Below are positions 25,901-38,074 of a DNA stretch of 64,000 nucleotides, in pieces (positions within the stretch are counted from its first letter, which is position 1; each line of letters starts with the position of its first letter). Origin of the DNA: Vanilla planifolia (lineage: Eukaryota; Streptophyta; Magnoliopsida; Asparagales; Orchidaceae); assembly GCA_023846275.1 (NCBI GenBank), contig CM043869.1:17269501-17333500 (forward strand). Reading direction: 5' to 3'. The notes under the pieces are model-generated. The model searched no databases. It was not told the origin of the DNA and worked only from the letters and a program-made list of their open reading frames with translations. Made by a program: the position numbers and the translations under genes.

Positions 25901-28900
25901 AAATATGCCAATAATTAAAAGGAGTACAATGAAAATAAAGAAAAAACTTATGAAAACAAAGAAAAAGAAAAATATAAATGAAGTTCTAAAGGGATGTAAA
26001 AAAAATAATATAATAAAAAACTTGTAATGCAATTAGTAATAACGCTAATGTATTTAACATATGCATGTTATTCTTTTTTATTTAGAAATATCTATCTAAA
26101 GTTGTATTTATGCAAGTTGTCATATTATTGGAGATTATTTGTAAAGTTTGTAGTAAAATAACTCTTATATTTAATTCATAATTTAGCACAATTGTAAATA
26201 AGGAGCATTGTGATTCAAGATGAGCTATGATATGTATAGTTATCTTTGTTTGCATATATTATAATAAATGATGGGATACTTATGGATAGTAATTTCTTAT
26301 AGCATAATAAATTTGCTTGTGAATGTATATTATTTAAATTTAAATATTTAATCATCAAGTCAAATATATTTTTTATGAAAATTAGCATGTACATTACATT
26401 TACAACAATTTTGAAGTGAAATGGAAAAAAGAAAATCAAATAGAACTTCACTGGTGCTTCGAATGGGTCAAGACAAAAAGTTGTGTTCATCTTCATATTT
26501 GGCTCAAACTAATATTAGAAGAAACTTATTAAAGTTAAAGAAAAAGAAAACAAAAAAGAAAGAAAGAATTATTAAATGAAAAGAGATGAAACAAATCTAA
26601 ACTTAAATCCTACTTCAATGAGTTGAGAAATAAACTCTAATTCAAGCTAAAAATTCAGTTAATTATCGAGTGATTTTTGATATTAAGGTGAAACATTTAT
26701 TCTTTTTTTAATTATAAATAATTTAATAATTTAATCTCATTATATTAAGGTATTATTTTTTTTAAAATAATCTTATTTTGACCCAAATATATTTTGTTTT
26801 TAAATATATCTTGACATCTTAAAATCATAATATCACATATAAAGTTTAAAATCTTTCATCTGTAAACAATATAAAACTATTTGTCGTTATATTCATCTAC
26901 CTATAAGTTTTTTTGTTCAATGATTCATCTTCTTAGGATGCCACCTTTGTAATTATTTCTTGACCTCTTCAATCCTGAATATTATAAATAATATTTTTTT
27001 AAATAATTAATAACTCCCTAAGAAATTCAAAAGATGAATATTATAAGGTTAACAAATGAAAAACTCAAAGACTATCTTAACATAGAAATTAGCAAAAAAA
27101 AAACAATTTTCAAATGCTTTGTTCTCTCTTCTAAAATAATTCCTTTTATAATGGATGGTAATTGTCTTTTGATTCATTTAATCATGCTCATCATTTGATA
27201 AAATCTTACAATAGTAGTCTAGTATGGCATTTGTGTTTATTTATCAATGTAAAACTTAAAAAAATTTTGTCTTGTCCTTATATATGTAGAGTTCAACAAG
27301 AAGATATATCTATCTAGCCTAACTTCCCTTAATGTTATTTTTGTAAAAAAAAGATACGAGGTTAGGGGTGTTTTGGTCCCTAATTGATCTAATTATTTTG
27401 ACTCAGGTCAAATAAGACACCTAAGAAGGGTGATGATTGCTTGCACTTTATAAAATCATATTCAATGTTGGATGTAAAAACATCCATATTATCCTCACTA
27501 TCAAGAGCCCAATGATCTAAAATCTAACACTTTACTTTTGAAGGATTCCCACCACTAAATTCAAAAAAAAAATTATTATGTTTAAACAGTTCATTTGACT
27601 AAATTAATATTTAATCATAGTTAATGGATCCAATGTTATATCTATCACTAAGTTAAAAAAAAAATTGAAGAATCATAAACAAATATTATATTTTATTCTA
27701 TTTCATTCTCAAAAAAATTAAAAATAATTTTATTTTTATTATCTATTTTATTATAAATATCCTCATACCAATATAATTATTATATTTATCCATTTTTTTA
27801 GTTTGGATTATTGCTCATCAATAATACTTGATTCACCAAACCATTATCCCAAGTGAAATACAAAATGCCCATAGATTTCTTCTTTACATCTCCAACAACT
27901 CCACCCAACACCACCAACTCTCCAATGAATTCTTTCAATTGAATTTCTTGTTGAAGCATCCTTTGAATAAATTTCTCAATCAAAAGGGCCGTACGATTGA
28001 TACACTGCAGCTGCATTTTGTTCCTTTTAAACTTTAGTAAAATTTAAAATATCTTTATTCAATTATATTTTATATATTCTTTTTCTCATATATCTAATAA
28101 TAGAAAAAATATTATTTATATAACAATTTTATTTTTAATATCTTATGTTAATTATAATACATCAATTATCTTTATATGTTAACTATATATTCTCATAATA
28201 TCAGAAGAAATAAGGAATTAATAATTCAAACTATATTTATATGCAAATATTAATAATACACTTAAAAAAACTATTATTGAATGGATTAATAATATTTTTA
28301 GGAATTGTTTGATACACATATTGTTGCTAAAAATAGTAATTAATTAATATTTTCAAAATTGAAATAATCTAACCCTAATTTTGTAGATAAATAGCATGGT
28401 ATATGAAAATAGATTGTAATTTGATGAGTTGGAATTTCAAAACATATTTAAGAAAAATGAATCACTTAAATTCTTTGTTTGGTTGAGCAAATTTACCAAT
28501 TTATATATTTTTAAAATCTCAAATATTCTCTCAAAAAATATTTTCACATAAAAAAAATTGTAAAAATCAAAATTTGATTTGGCCCACCTCACCGATTCTT
28601 TTTTCCCAATTTCTTTTCATCTTATTCACCATAAAACATATTTGTTATACTATAAGTTCTAACTTAAAATCAAAGTTAATTTTTAATAAATTATTAAAAT
28701 TTGTCTAAATTTATGATTTATATTTACTTATAAGATAGGAACTTAACTCTTTGGGGACTAGTTTATAATAAATTTTAGCATTTTTTGACTTGACCATTAT
28801 AATTGGAATATAGTAATTAAGATGCTATTAAAAATTATTACTATATGGTTCTCTCTTAAAAAAAAGTTATTACAAAAGATTTTGTTTTGCAAATATTGGG

Positions 28901-29598
28901 GTTTGCCTTAATGATTTTTGAAATATTAGAACATAATATCTATCATTGTCATGAAAAGGAGCTATTAAATAGAGTATGCTGCTAACATGGTATACTTGTA
29001 ATCCTTCAAAGAATCATTTAAGTGATAATGTTGATACAATGAGAACGTCTCTTAATGACAAAGGAAAAAACCTTCCATGACCAAATGAAGACGTCTTCCT
29101 ACAACTACTTCTTAAGGCTTATAATCATAGGTTTTAGGCTTAAAGGTAGATTAACATGATCAATATGGAGGAAGAATTGTCATTCATAATGAAGAACTCA
29201 CTCGCATAATAAAAATGAGGTCACATGTCAATTTTTGTCACAAAATGGCCTCCCACATCAACAATACGAAGTAATGACGATGAGTATTGTGGCCCTCAAT
29301 TAGGTGCTAGCAATTGTTGTAAATTATGGAAGCATGATGTTCATAAGAGAGTAGAGTGAATTATTCAAAATTTTAACTTTTAAGACAACTTAAAAGTACA
29401 AATGACTTTGCAATAAAAGATTTATAGGTTTCTCAATCTTGTTTGCTATTTTAACACTTGTTTTATGAAAATAATGTCAAAAAAATTAGTTGTCTTGCAA
29501 CCCAAATAAAGTAAAATATACACAAAAGTTTAAAATGATTTGATCTAAACTTAAATTTGTATCCACCTTCAAATCAAATGACTAATCAATCCACTAAA
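25901..29598. other. AT-rich intergenic DNA, nothing recognised
   Basis: About 3.7 kb of very AT-rich sequence. Overlapping open frames at 27798-28037 on both strands have no recognisable domain. I see no gene, tRNA or named element here. Confidence 0.5.
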
Positions 29599-29827
29599 CA
29601 TTAGCTTAACAAAATCCTACAACATCGATCTAATAAAAACCTATAATATTAGTTTAATAAAAACTTAGAATACTAATTTAATAAAAGTCTACAAAATTAA
29701 CTTAATAAAAACTTATAGCTTAATAAAAGCTAACATGACTTGATAAAATTCAAGACACTAACTTAATAAAAGCCAACACACCGATTTAAAAAAAGTCTAT
29801 AATTGACTTAATAAAAGCCAATAAAAG
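29599..29827. repeat. Degenerate minisatellite, unit about 20-28 bp
   Basis: At least eight successive copies of a motif close to TTAATAAAAGCC followed by a variable spacer containing AACA or TATAA, for example GACTTAATAAAAGCCAATA and AACTTAATAAAAGCCAACA. Units vary in length and have many substitutions. It is non-coding. Confidence 0.7.
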
Positions 29828-32749
29828 AAATAAGTAAAAGTCCTTATAAAGGGATAAATAAATAAAATAAATAATAATTCATATAACTAATTAATAATTA
29901 AGCAAAATGCCTAAAAATTAAATCAATATAAGATAATGCAATAAAGTTTAATGTTCATATAAGAGAGAATGTAATAGATATACTTTAAAATAACAAAATA
30001 TAACTTATGTTAAGGGTGAAAAGGAATGCTAAGATTAGTGTTCTAAGCTAAATACCATGACTTTGCCCTTCCCTCTTCTTAACAATAATAAATCCAATCA
30101 AACTTTCTCATAAACATTTTCCAATCAAGCCTCAGTCTATTCCATCATATACAGATGCTTTTGTATCCTCCTAAGAATGTTTTCAAATTACTCTAAAACT
30201 CCTTCAAATGATAATATAAAAGACTATTCAAATTAGTTATTACTTACATCATAAATAGATTTGAATATGCAATATAAAGGATCATACAAGTATGATGCGC
30301 TAATGATAGCATCATCCAAGAAATTGCTATTGTTCGATTACTTCATTTTCATTACGTAAAATTATTCATACAACTATGATACAAACATCATTGTACAACT
30401 AGAAAATGTTATACAATGCATGATCATACATTATGATATGACTATCATAAGCTTATTTATATTAATTATAAGGTGCTATACTAATATAATAGTGGTATCG
30501 TACTACTACGATGTAAATCTATCCAATATTTGACTTAATCCAAATACTAGGCTCTCAGGTGAAGTTATATTATATAGGTATGGAGCTAATATCATGCAGG
30601 TACAACAAAAATGGGCACATTCACAACCTAAGTCCTAAAATAATATTAAACGCAAATAGAACATATAATTATGATGAAAATTAGCATATTGTAAGAAAAT
30701 CATCAACTCTTAATATCTCTCGGGATAACAGGTGACATACCCATACAATATAAGATCGTACTTGAACATCAATATAATAAATTTTAATTTCTCTTATCAC
30801 TTAATTCAATCTCTTATTTGATCTTTCTAATAAATGTATCATACTAATATAAAAGATAATATCAAATAATATTAAAATAAAAAAATACTAAATCTCAAAT
30901 CATATATCTCACATAAATGATCAATATATTGTATGATAGAGGTATCATATTAGTATAAAAAATAAAATAATCATATTACTTATGATTGCTTTTGGTCAAT
31001 GCTCTATCAAATCCAAATATTAACTGATTATATTATACACAAATTTCATTGTACAAGAATGATTAGTTCAACTAATACAAACTTAACTCAATTCAATCTA
31101 TTTTTAAATTTAACATAATTGAACCTTAACACATGAGGGAACTAACTTTAAATGTAATATTCTAAGATAGATAATATATATAAAACAAGATGAAATGCAT
31201 GTCCTGTAAGTAAATCTTAAGTGTCTCAACTAAATTGCTATAGGTTTTGATATTCTAATTATTAAATAAAGATATTCAATAAATATCTTTTTCTTATGTT
31301 GTTAAAGTTTGTGTTTCTCCTAGATTCAAATATCTGTGTTAAGCTCTTTAAGTCACATGATCAAGCTCTGCATATGACAAGCTTAATTATCATTGAAATG
31401 CATGATTTGAAATCAATGCTTAAGAAAAATATTAGTAAACATAATATAAATATTTTTTATTACTAAACAAGTGGTAAAATAACTAAATAATATAATAATG
31501 ATAAAAGATGTGATTCCTCATATTAAATAACTATAAAATAAGATTATAAAAAAATCTCATTATAGTATGAATTCATCTTTCTTAAGATCTTATAAACCAA
31601 TAAACTTATTTATTAATAGTTTTCTTTACTTCTTTTCATTTATTTTTTATCTTATTTTATTTTCTAATACGTATAATGTGTGCATATATATCATAATAAT
31701 ATATTATCTCATTGATCAGAACACATGTAAATGAATCCATATTATATATTATGCTTATATCATATCATATGATATTCTATGTTTATATTTCAAACTAATT
31801 TAATAATTTAACTTTCTTACATCATAGGTGTTCAATTTAACTACTTAATGGTTCTAAGATACCTCTTTTAATATCTTTCCTTTCTCTTTACATTTTCTTT
31901 TCATTTCTTACATAATACTCATTATAAGTTATTAATAATTACTTATATTTTAATCACAACTCTCAAAGTTCTTAACTTTCATTAAAGATTTATTTTCTTT
32001 CATCATTTCAATAAATTATATGTTTTTAATATCAAAAGTATTTGTAAAAAAGTTATTAAGAGTCTTTAAAGCCATTCTAAAATTATGCTAAAATATTATT
32101 TATTTTTCCTTAATATATCATTTATTCCTTTTATCGTACCATATATTGATTTAAATATAAAATATGTTCACATTATTATATAGTACTTTATTCTCACAAT
32201 TAGTTGGGCCATTCTTAAACTGTATGCACTCTTCTAACAACCTTAACATATAATACATTGGCCTCAACGTACAATACGTTAAGCTCAATGCACCAAATAT
32301 TAAAGATTGAATGTATCATTCATTGTCTGAAGCTCCCATTCCATGCACTAGCCATATGGTAACTTCAAAAATAATATTCCATATGATTTTCTTTAAAAAT
32401 TGGGTGCCAACATGGTGCTTTCATTCCTTCATTAGAATAGACAAATACATTAATAAATAATGTACTATCCATTCTTATGAGGAAGAGGGTTGTTCTTAAA
32501 CCTTAGTGTATCATCTGTATTTCTCAATGTACATTATATTTGGATTCAACATATGGTACACTAAACCTTTATATTTAGTATATAAAAGATATATAGCGAG
32601 CTGCACTTATTTAAACCTTGATCAATTTCTCCACGAATACTAAATAAACCCTAATTAGCCATAATATGGCTTAATACCATGCTTAAGAATGAAAGAATCC
32701 AAATAAAACATACCTAACTCAACCATTCTATGTGAATCAAGATATGCAC
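29828..32749. other. AT-rich repeat-like DNA dense in TATGAT/ATCATA words
   Basis: There is no coding signal. From about 30.2 kb the sequence is crowded with short words such as GTATGATA, CATATGAT and ATCATAC, many forming imperfect palindromes of the type ATCATAcaaGTATGAT. The same texture returns at 34.7-36.2 kb and at 38.1-38.5 kb on the far side of the solo LTR. I cannot assign it to a named family. Confidence 0.5.
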
Positions 32750-32827
32750 TCCTCAAGTTTTTTCTCTTCCACATTTCAAAATCTCTTTTCCATAGCTACA
32801 AATTGAGCCAAGGTTGCTTCACAAGCT

Positions 32828-32908
<81 letters not shown>

Positions 32909-33130
32909 TCTTTCACACTCTCTCTCTTTCTCTCTCTCTCTCTATCCTAAGCTCTTATTCTCTGTCTGCTTCAAATCTCTTATTGCTTTCTTTCTCACCA
33001 TCCATGCAAATTAGGAAGGAAGGTGATAAGGGTTAATATAAAGTCTTTCTTTTAATAATTATCATATTTTAATAAGTTCAATAGTACTTCTAATTTTAAA
33101 AAATCTAAAATTATAAATGATATCCAAAAA
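32750..33130. repeat. Dispersed repeat, copy 1 (related to 61540-61800), with (TC)n tract
   Basis: This segment and 61540-61800 share blocks in the same order: TTTTTTCTCTTCCACA / TTTTTTCCTCTTCTACA, then CAAAATCTC, an ATAGcTaCAAATtgAGCcAA-like block, TTGCTTCA, a CT-rich run, and an ATATAAAGTC / TATATAAC region. Copy 1 has expanded the CT-rich part into a long (TC)n tract. The sequence ends near 33265 with GGGATGTTATA, which resembles the reverse of a gypsy LTR start (TGTAACA..). It is therefore probably an LTR fragment in minus orientation, by inference. Confidence 0.55.
32829..32945. repeat. (TC)n microsatellite
   Basis: An almost uninterrupted TC dinucleotide run covers about 75 bases from 32829, then imperfect TC-rich sequence continues to about 32945. 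Open frames of Ser-Leu across it are artefacts. Confidence 0.97.
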
Positions 33131-36100
33131 AATCTAATATAATAATATTTTAATAAAAATGATTATATTTTAAAAAATATTTTATTAAATTACTCATAAT
33201 TATAATCACATTGACTTAATTTTAGGATCTATAATATATTACATGAAGCAAAATTTTGGGATGTTATAATAAGTTTATTGTCAAAATCGAAGAAAAGAGG
33301 AGTTAATTTGAAGAAACAGAAGAACTAGAGAAATTAGAGTTTTATGTATTAACATTTGCTAAAATTAAACATAAGTAAGCTTTGTGCTTATGTTGGTCAT
33401 CTCAATATTATCGTACAACCAGATAATTTAATAAATATTAGATTTATTTATTAACTTAATCATACAATTTAATAATGTGTGTGATAAGAAATGAATATGA
33501 TAGTAAAATATAATACGAAGGATTTTATGTGCTTAAAAATATGTATAACGATAGAAAGATATGATCTTGAAGATAAAACTATTTAAATAAATAATCAATC
33601 ATTTGATTTTAACAATAGAATTGTGAAATTTTGATTTAATGTTTTTATAAAAATATGTCTCAATAAGAATTAGTAAAAACTACATGCCAAGGAATAAGGT
33701 TTGTACATAAGATGATATAAAAAGGAAATTAACATTTATGACAAGACAAGTACAATATCTAACTATTTTTTTGTTAGAAGTATGTTAGCATTGTGCATAT
33801 TTTAATGAATTTAGTTCATTTTCACAATTAATTAAAAACATTCCTTGGATGAATACTACTTTGAAAAATATGACATTATAGTTTATTTCTAAAGCATGAA
33901 TTAATGATAAGTTTTTTGTATTATCCATAATAAATTATATATTTTCTATTTTACAAAGTAATAAATATTATTAATGAATTCAAGTTAAACATAGAAAAAT
34001 GATGAGATGAAAACCAAAAATGATATTTGATCATTATAAATATAAAAAATGGAAATGTAATCTTTAATAAATTATGGATATGAAAATGGATATAAAAAAG
34101 CATAATTAATTTTGAAAATTTTAAAAAATAATAATTATATTTGTTTTCTTATCATATTTTTTCATAATTCAATATATATGATTATCAAAGTAAAAACTAT
34201 TGTATCATTTGGTCATTATATCACTTATTTGATGATAATAAAATGATTATATCATATTTACTAATACTTTTTTAAGAATTGATTTTGGGTCATGCATCTC
34301 AAGAGTTATTAGATTAATCATATAGCATGCTTGAGCATGTAACTTAATGAGCTTAATTGAAATATTTGAGTGTTAACCATAACAAGTACCAAGAGAAACA
34401 TAAGTTCAAAAAACATGAGATCTTTTTTGAACCTCTTAATTTTAATAATTAAAATTCAAAAAATATAAAAATTTACTTGAGACAATTAAAAATTTCTTAA
34501 GAAATATATTTCATCTTATTCATATATGTTATCTACTTTAGAATATTACATCTATAGTGAGTTACATCATATGTTAAGGCTAAATTAAGTTAGATTTGAA
34601 AAAAGAATAAATTAAGTTTGATTTATATTAGTCAAATGAATTATCCTTATACAACAAACTTATTAGACAAAATGATTAGTTAATATTTGGATTGAATAGA
34701 GCGATAACCTAGGGTGATATTGAGTAATATGGTTATTTTATACTCTTTGTACTCGTATGATACTTGCATGGTATAATACGTTGATCATTTACTCAAGAGG
34801 TTTAATTTAAGGTTTAGTATTCTTGATTTTTGTATAATATAATATTACATTTTGTGCTAGTATAATATATTAATTAGAAGAATAGAAAAATGGGATCATA
34901 TTTAAGGTTTAGTATTCTTGATTTTTGTAGAATTTATTGTATTATCACATGAATATAATCTTTACATCATATGAGTATGTTACTTATTATCTTAAGAGAT
35001 ATAAAAAGTTGATGGTCTCATATAGTATGATGATGTTTCTCATAATGGCATGATCTATTTACTTATTTAGTTGAAGTTCATGACTTAAGCTATGAATATG
35101 TTGATTTGCACTCACATATATATATGATATCATTTCTCTAAGGAGCCCAATAGTGAGACCTAGTCATATATTAGGCCAATTTACATCATAATAATATGAT
35201 CTCATTATCACACTAATATGATACCTTATGATTAGTATAAATAAGTTTGTAGTATGACTTAATGTAATATGAGATCGTATATCATACAATATTTTTTAAG
35301 AGCTTAGAATTTAGATTTGCTCAGTTTTATTTTAGTTGTATCATATGAAATTCTCATTATATCTATATGATCCATTTGAATAAAGAAAAGTGAACTAATC
35401 ATATTTTAACGATTAATTGGATGATGTTGTTAGTGATGCTTTATACTCATGTAATCCCTTGGATCATATAATATAATTTGTTCAGAATATAAGTAATAAC
35501 TAGTTTGACTTATTTTTAACATAGGTGTTTGAGTTAATATACATGTCATGTTTAATAAATAATTAAAATCATATTAATTTTTTTAAACCATTAAGTCATT
35601 TTTTAAGATCATACTTGTATGATTCACTTAATATATCATATGATCTGACAAATATAAATATTTTAAATTATATTATATTGATATGATCTTTTGATCATAT
35701 CATCAATTCTTAAAAATAATTTCTTATTATTCACAATGCTTCTGAACAAACCCTATGATCATTAGAATTATACAACATGATCTCATCTACTTTATCATAG
35801 TTCTTATTACTCATTGGACATATAATATTAACATTGTATTATACGATGCCTATTTTCTCTTCATCTTGTTATCTTATCAAATAATTATACTATTATGATA
35901 CTCTCATCCAATAGAATGATTAATTCAATATTTCTCTTTTCACATAATATGTTCATATTTGATCATATTATATTTTTTTATTATTAATTTATCACTAAGA
36001 CATCATATCTTACAATACTACTCAATATATAAGTATGACAATGATCTCTTCTCTCTTCACACTTAAGCTATTTTACTTCTCTTACAACTCTAACATATCA

Positions 36101-36183
36101 TCTAATACAATCACTTCAATCATATTGTATAATATTTTATTTAAGACTCTTCCTCTATACAATTCTTCTAATAGACTAGTTTG
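33131..36183. other. AT-rich non-coding DNA with TATGAT/ATCATA texture
   Basis: No gene is visible. The part from about 34.7 kb onward has the same palindromic TATGAT/ATCATA texture as 30.2-32.0 kb. It also holds a 95-bp-spaced direct repeat starting GGTTTAGTATTCTTG at 34811 and 34906. Confidence 0.5.
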
Positions 36184-36188
36184 ATGTC
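36184..36188. repeat. Target-site duplication ATGTC, left
   Basis: Five bases directly before the TG of the putative LTR. They are identical to 38070-38074, directly after its terminal CA. Confidence 0.65.
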
Positions 36189-36762
36189 TGTTACACCCTT
36201 GTGTTTGATGAGTCAAGCATAAATGTTTATATTTTATTTAGGCTTGATTTTAAGTAAAATTGTTAATATTTAATTAAATCAAGTCACGTATTTCACATGT
36301 CTAAAATAGTGGTCTCTAAGGACCTTGAAGCCATGGCATACTTCAAGGAAATTTGAGACATGTACTAGAATTTTCATATTTGAGTTTTTATTAATTTTTC
36401 TTGAAATTGAGATGTCCAATTTTTGAGATTATGAGGCACAATAGTAATATTAATATTTAAAAATGTTATAAAATTAATAATTATTGAATTTTGATTTTTG
36501 GGCCAAGCTTTATTGACAAAAAGTATAGACATTGGTATTTGATTTTTTTAAATTATTTAGGAATTATTTTTCATAAATTTCTTTTCACAGTCATTTAGAA
36601 AACTTATAATACTATGATAATATAAAATTATTTTGATACACTTATATTTAAAATTTTTGCACAAAAATTCACTGTAGCACTAGGCGGGCCGACCCGTCAC
36701 GCAATTAGCCCGTCTAGGTCTTTTAGAAATTAAAAAAAAAATTGGTTGACCCAAAAAGGGCT

Positions 36763-36935
36763 AGCCAAGACCGCCCAAAGCTAGCTAAGAGGAGCACGGC
36801 GAGGTCAAGCTACAGCTGTGGTCAACGGTCAAATGAACATTGCTTAGCTAAGCCAAGCCCGCCCAAAGCCCGGAGAGAGGAGCTCGGCTAGGTCAAACTA
36901 CAGCGACGGTCAATGAATAGTGCTTGGTCAAGTCA
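36763..36935. repeat. Tandem duplication of an 88-bp unit inside the solo LTR
   Basis: The block starting AGCCAAGACCGCCCAAAG at 36763 recurs at 36851 as AGCCAAGCCCGCCCAAAG. Both continue through GAGGAGC(A/T)CGGC, AGGTCAA(G/A)CTACAGC and a GGTCAA..GAA(C/T)A(T/G)TGCTT end. The unit is GC-rich. Confidence 0.85.
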
Positions 36936-37017
36936 ACCCGACCAGGTGATGAAATCTCGGTCAATGAAGGGGGGAGCCAACCCCAAAGAGGCTGGAGTTT
37001 GATAGGAAGCGAATTAG

Positions 37018-37058
37018 TTTTAAAGCGCAATGACAATGATTTTTCTGCGATGTGGGAC
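37018..37058 (-). promoter_or_regulatory. snRNA-type USE plus TATA-like box (candidate Pol III promoter)
   Basis: On the minus strand, GTCCCACATCG (37048-37058) matches the plant U-snRNA upstream sequence element RTCCCACATCG exactly. A TATA-like TTTAAAA (37018-37024) follows after 23 nt. Known plant U6-type Pol III promoters use a spacing of about 23-24 nt, while Pol II snRNA promoters use about 10 nt more. No snRNA coding sequence follows on the minus strand. The motif could be fortuitous or a general feature of this LTR family. Confidence 0.4.
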
Positions 37059-37144
37059 TAAATTCCAACCTTACTATCAAAGAAATCAGAAGAACAAGTG
37101 CGATCGGACTGTTGAGATTATTCAGCCTAAAATGACATGCAGAA

Positions 37145-37198
37145 GAATCGAACCCAGGTTGCGCGGATATGCGCTAGGACGCCAAACCACTGAGGTAA
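37145..37198 (-). promoter_or_regulatory. tRNA-like A and B boxes inside the solo LTR
   Basis: On the minus strand, TTACCTCAGTGG (37187-37198) resembles an internal A box, and GGGTTCGATTC (37145-37155) matches the B box GGTTCGANTC. About 31 nt separate them, a normal tRNA/SINE spacing. The anticodon region does not fold into a proper stem, so this is not an intact tRNA gene. It is either the tRNA-derived head of an old SINE or a tRNA-like segment captured by the LTR. Confidence 0.45.
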
Positions 37199-38069
37199 AC
37201 TGTTTTAATTTGAATTATGTCAAAACACATTTTATTAATACATACAAGATAGCGTGCGTGGAATCCAACTGCTCAGATCAAGCCCACCCAGATCGAACGG
37301 ACGGGATTAATCTTAAACAGTAAATTCGAGATTCAATCCATGCCCTCCGTGTTTGGGCCTGAATCGGACGGTAGCTGTTTTCCGTCTGTTACCCAAACGG
37401 TTAGTTGATTTTAAGAGCCGTTGGGAGTGATTTTTTGAGCTCAATTTTAAGCTTTATAAATAGGGAAGAATTAAGATTTATTGAGTTTACCTTTGCTAAA
37501 TTCTTTCAAAGATTTCAGATCTCAAATTCGAGCAATCACAAGCAAAAATGGTGCCTTCAAGCTCAAAAGGAAAACTGCAACAAGGCGCTTGAAATTAGAG
37601 GTTCATGATTCAATTTTTCTCATTTCTATCCTTCTAATTTCTCAATTGTGTGTGCCTCCTTTTTTTTTCCTATTTCTCCTAAGTTCTTTTTGCCAATCGT
37701 TGTATTTTTTGTTTTAGGGTAAGGGCATCCCGGCAGTAGTGCTAAAGCCCCGGGTTTGAGTTGAGCTCGGAGAAAAACTCAAGTAGGTCTGGGATTAGCC
37801 GTAGTAAAAATCTCAAGTAGGTTTGAGGTGAACCGTACGAAAAACCTCACTTGTAATTGGTGCATTTAGTGGATTTTTTCCCAACACTAGTTGGGGGTGG
37901 ACGTAAACTCGGGTTTGAGCCGAACCACCTAAAAAATTTTGTGTTCAAATTTATTTATTCGTGCTTAAAACTTTTAAGTTTTAATTTCGAAAGTTATAAA
38001 AATTTTTAAATACACAATTCACCTCCCCCTCCCCCCTCTTGTGGGATTTCCTTAGCACGAAACACTTCA

Positions 38070-38074
38070 ATGTC
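38070..38074. repeat. Target-site duplication ATGTC, right
   Basis: Five bases directly after the LTR end TTCA, matching 36184-36188. Removing the LTR and one copy restores a continuous AT-rich sequence, TTTG-ATGTC-TCAATT. Confidence 0.65.

Larger units (their letters stand above)
36189..38069 (+). mobile_element. Probable solo LTR of a copia-type retrotransposon (1,881 bp)
   Basis: The segment begins TGTTACACCC and ends CACTTCA, with the 5-bp direct repeat ATGTC on both sides (36184-36188 and 38070-38074). It carries a TATA box (TATAAATAG, 37455-37463) and a C-rich 3' end of the form CAATTCACCTCCCC, which I associate with large copia LTRs of the SIRE/Angela type. No primer-binding site, coding region or second LTR follows, so it looks like the product of LTR-LTR recombination. 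Its GC content is locally much higher than the flanks. Two short open frames inside (37030-37323, 37405-37608) are LTR sequence, not genes. Family assignment is inference. Confidence 0.7.

Noticed and set aside
32803-33036. Ser-Leu repeat proteins
   Set aside because: They are translations of the (TC)n tract in two frames.
37130-37205. Intact tRNA gene on the minus strand
   Set aside because: A and B boxes are present, but the anticodon arm and acceptor stem do not pair. It is kept only as a tRNA-like promoter motif.
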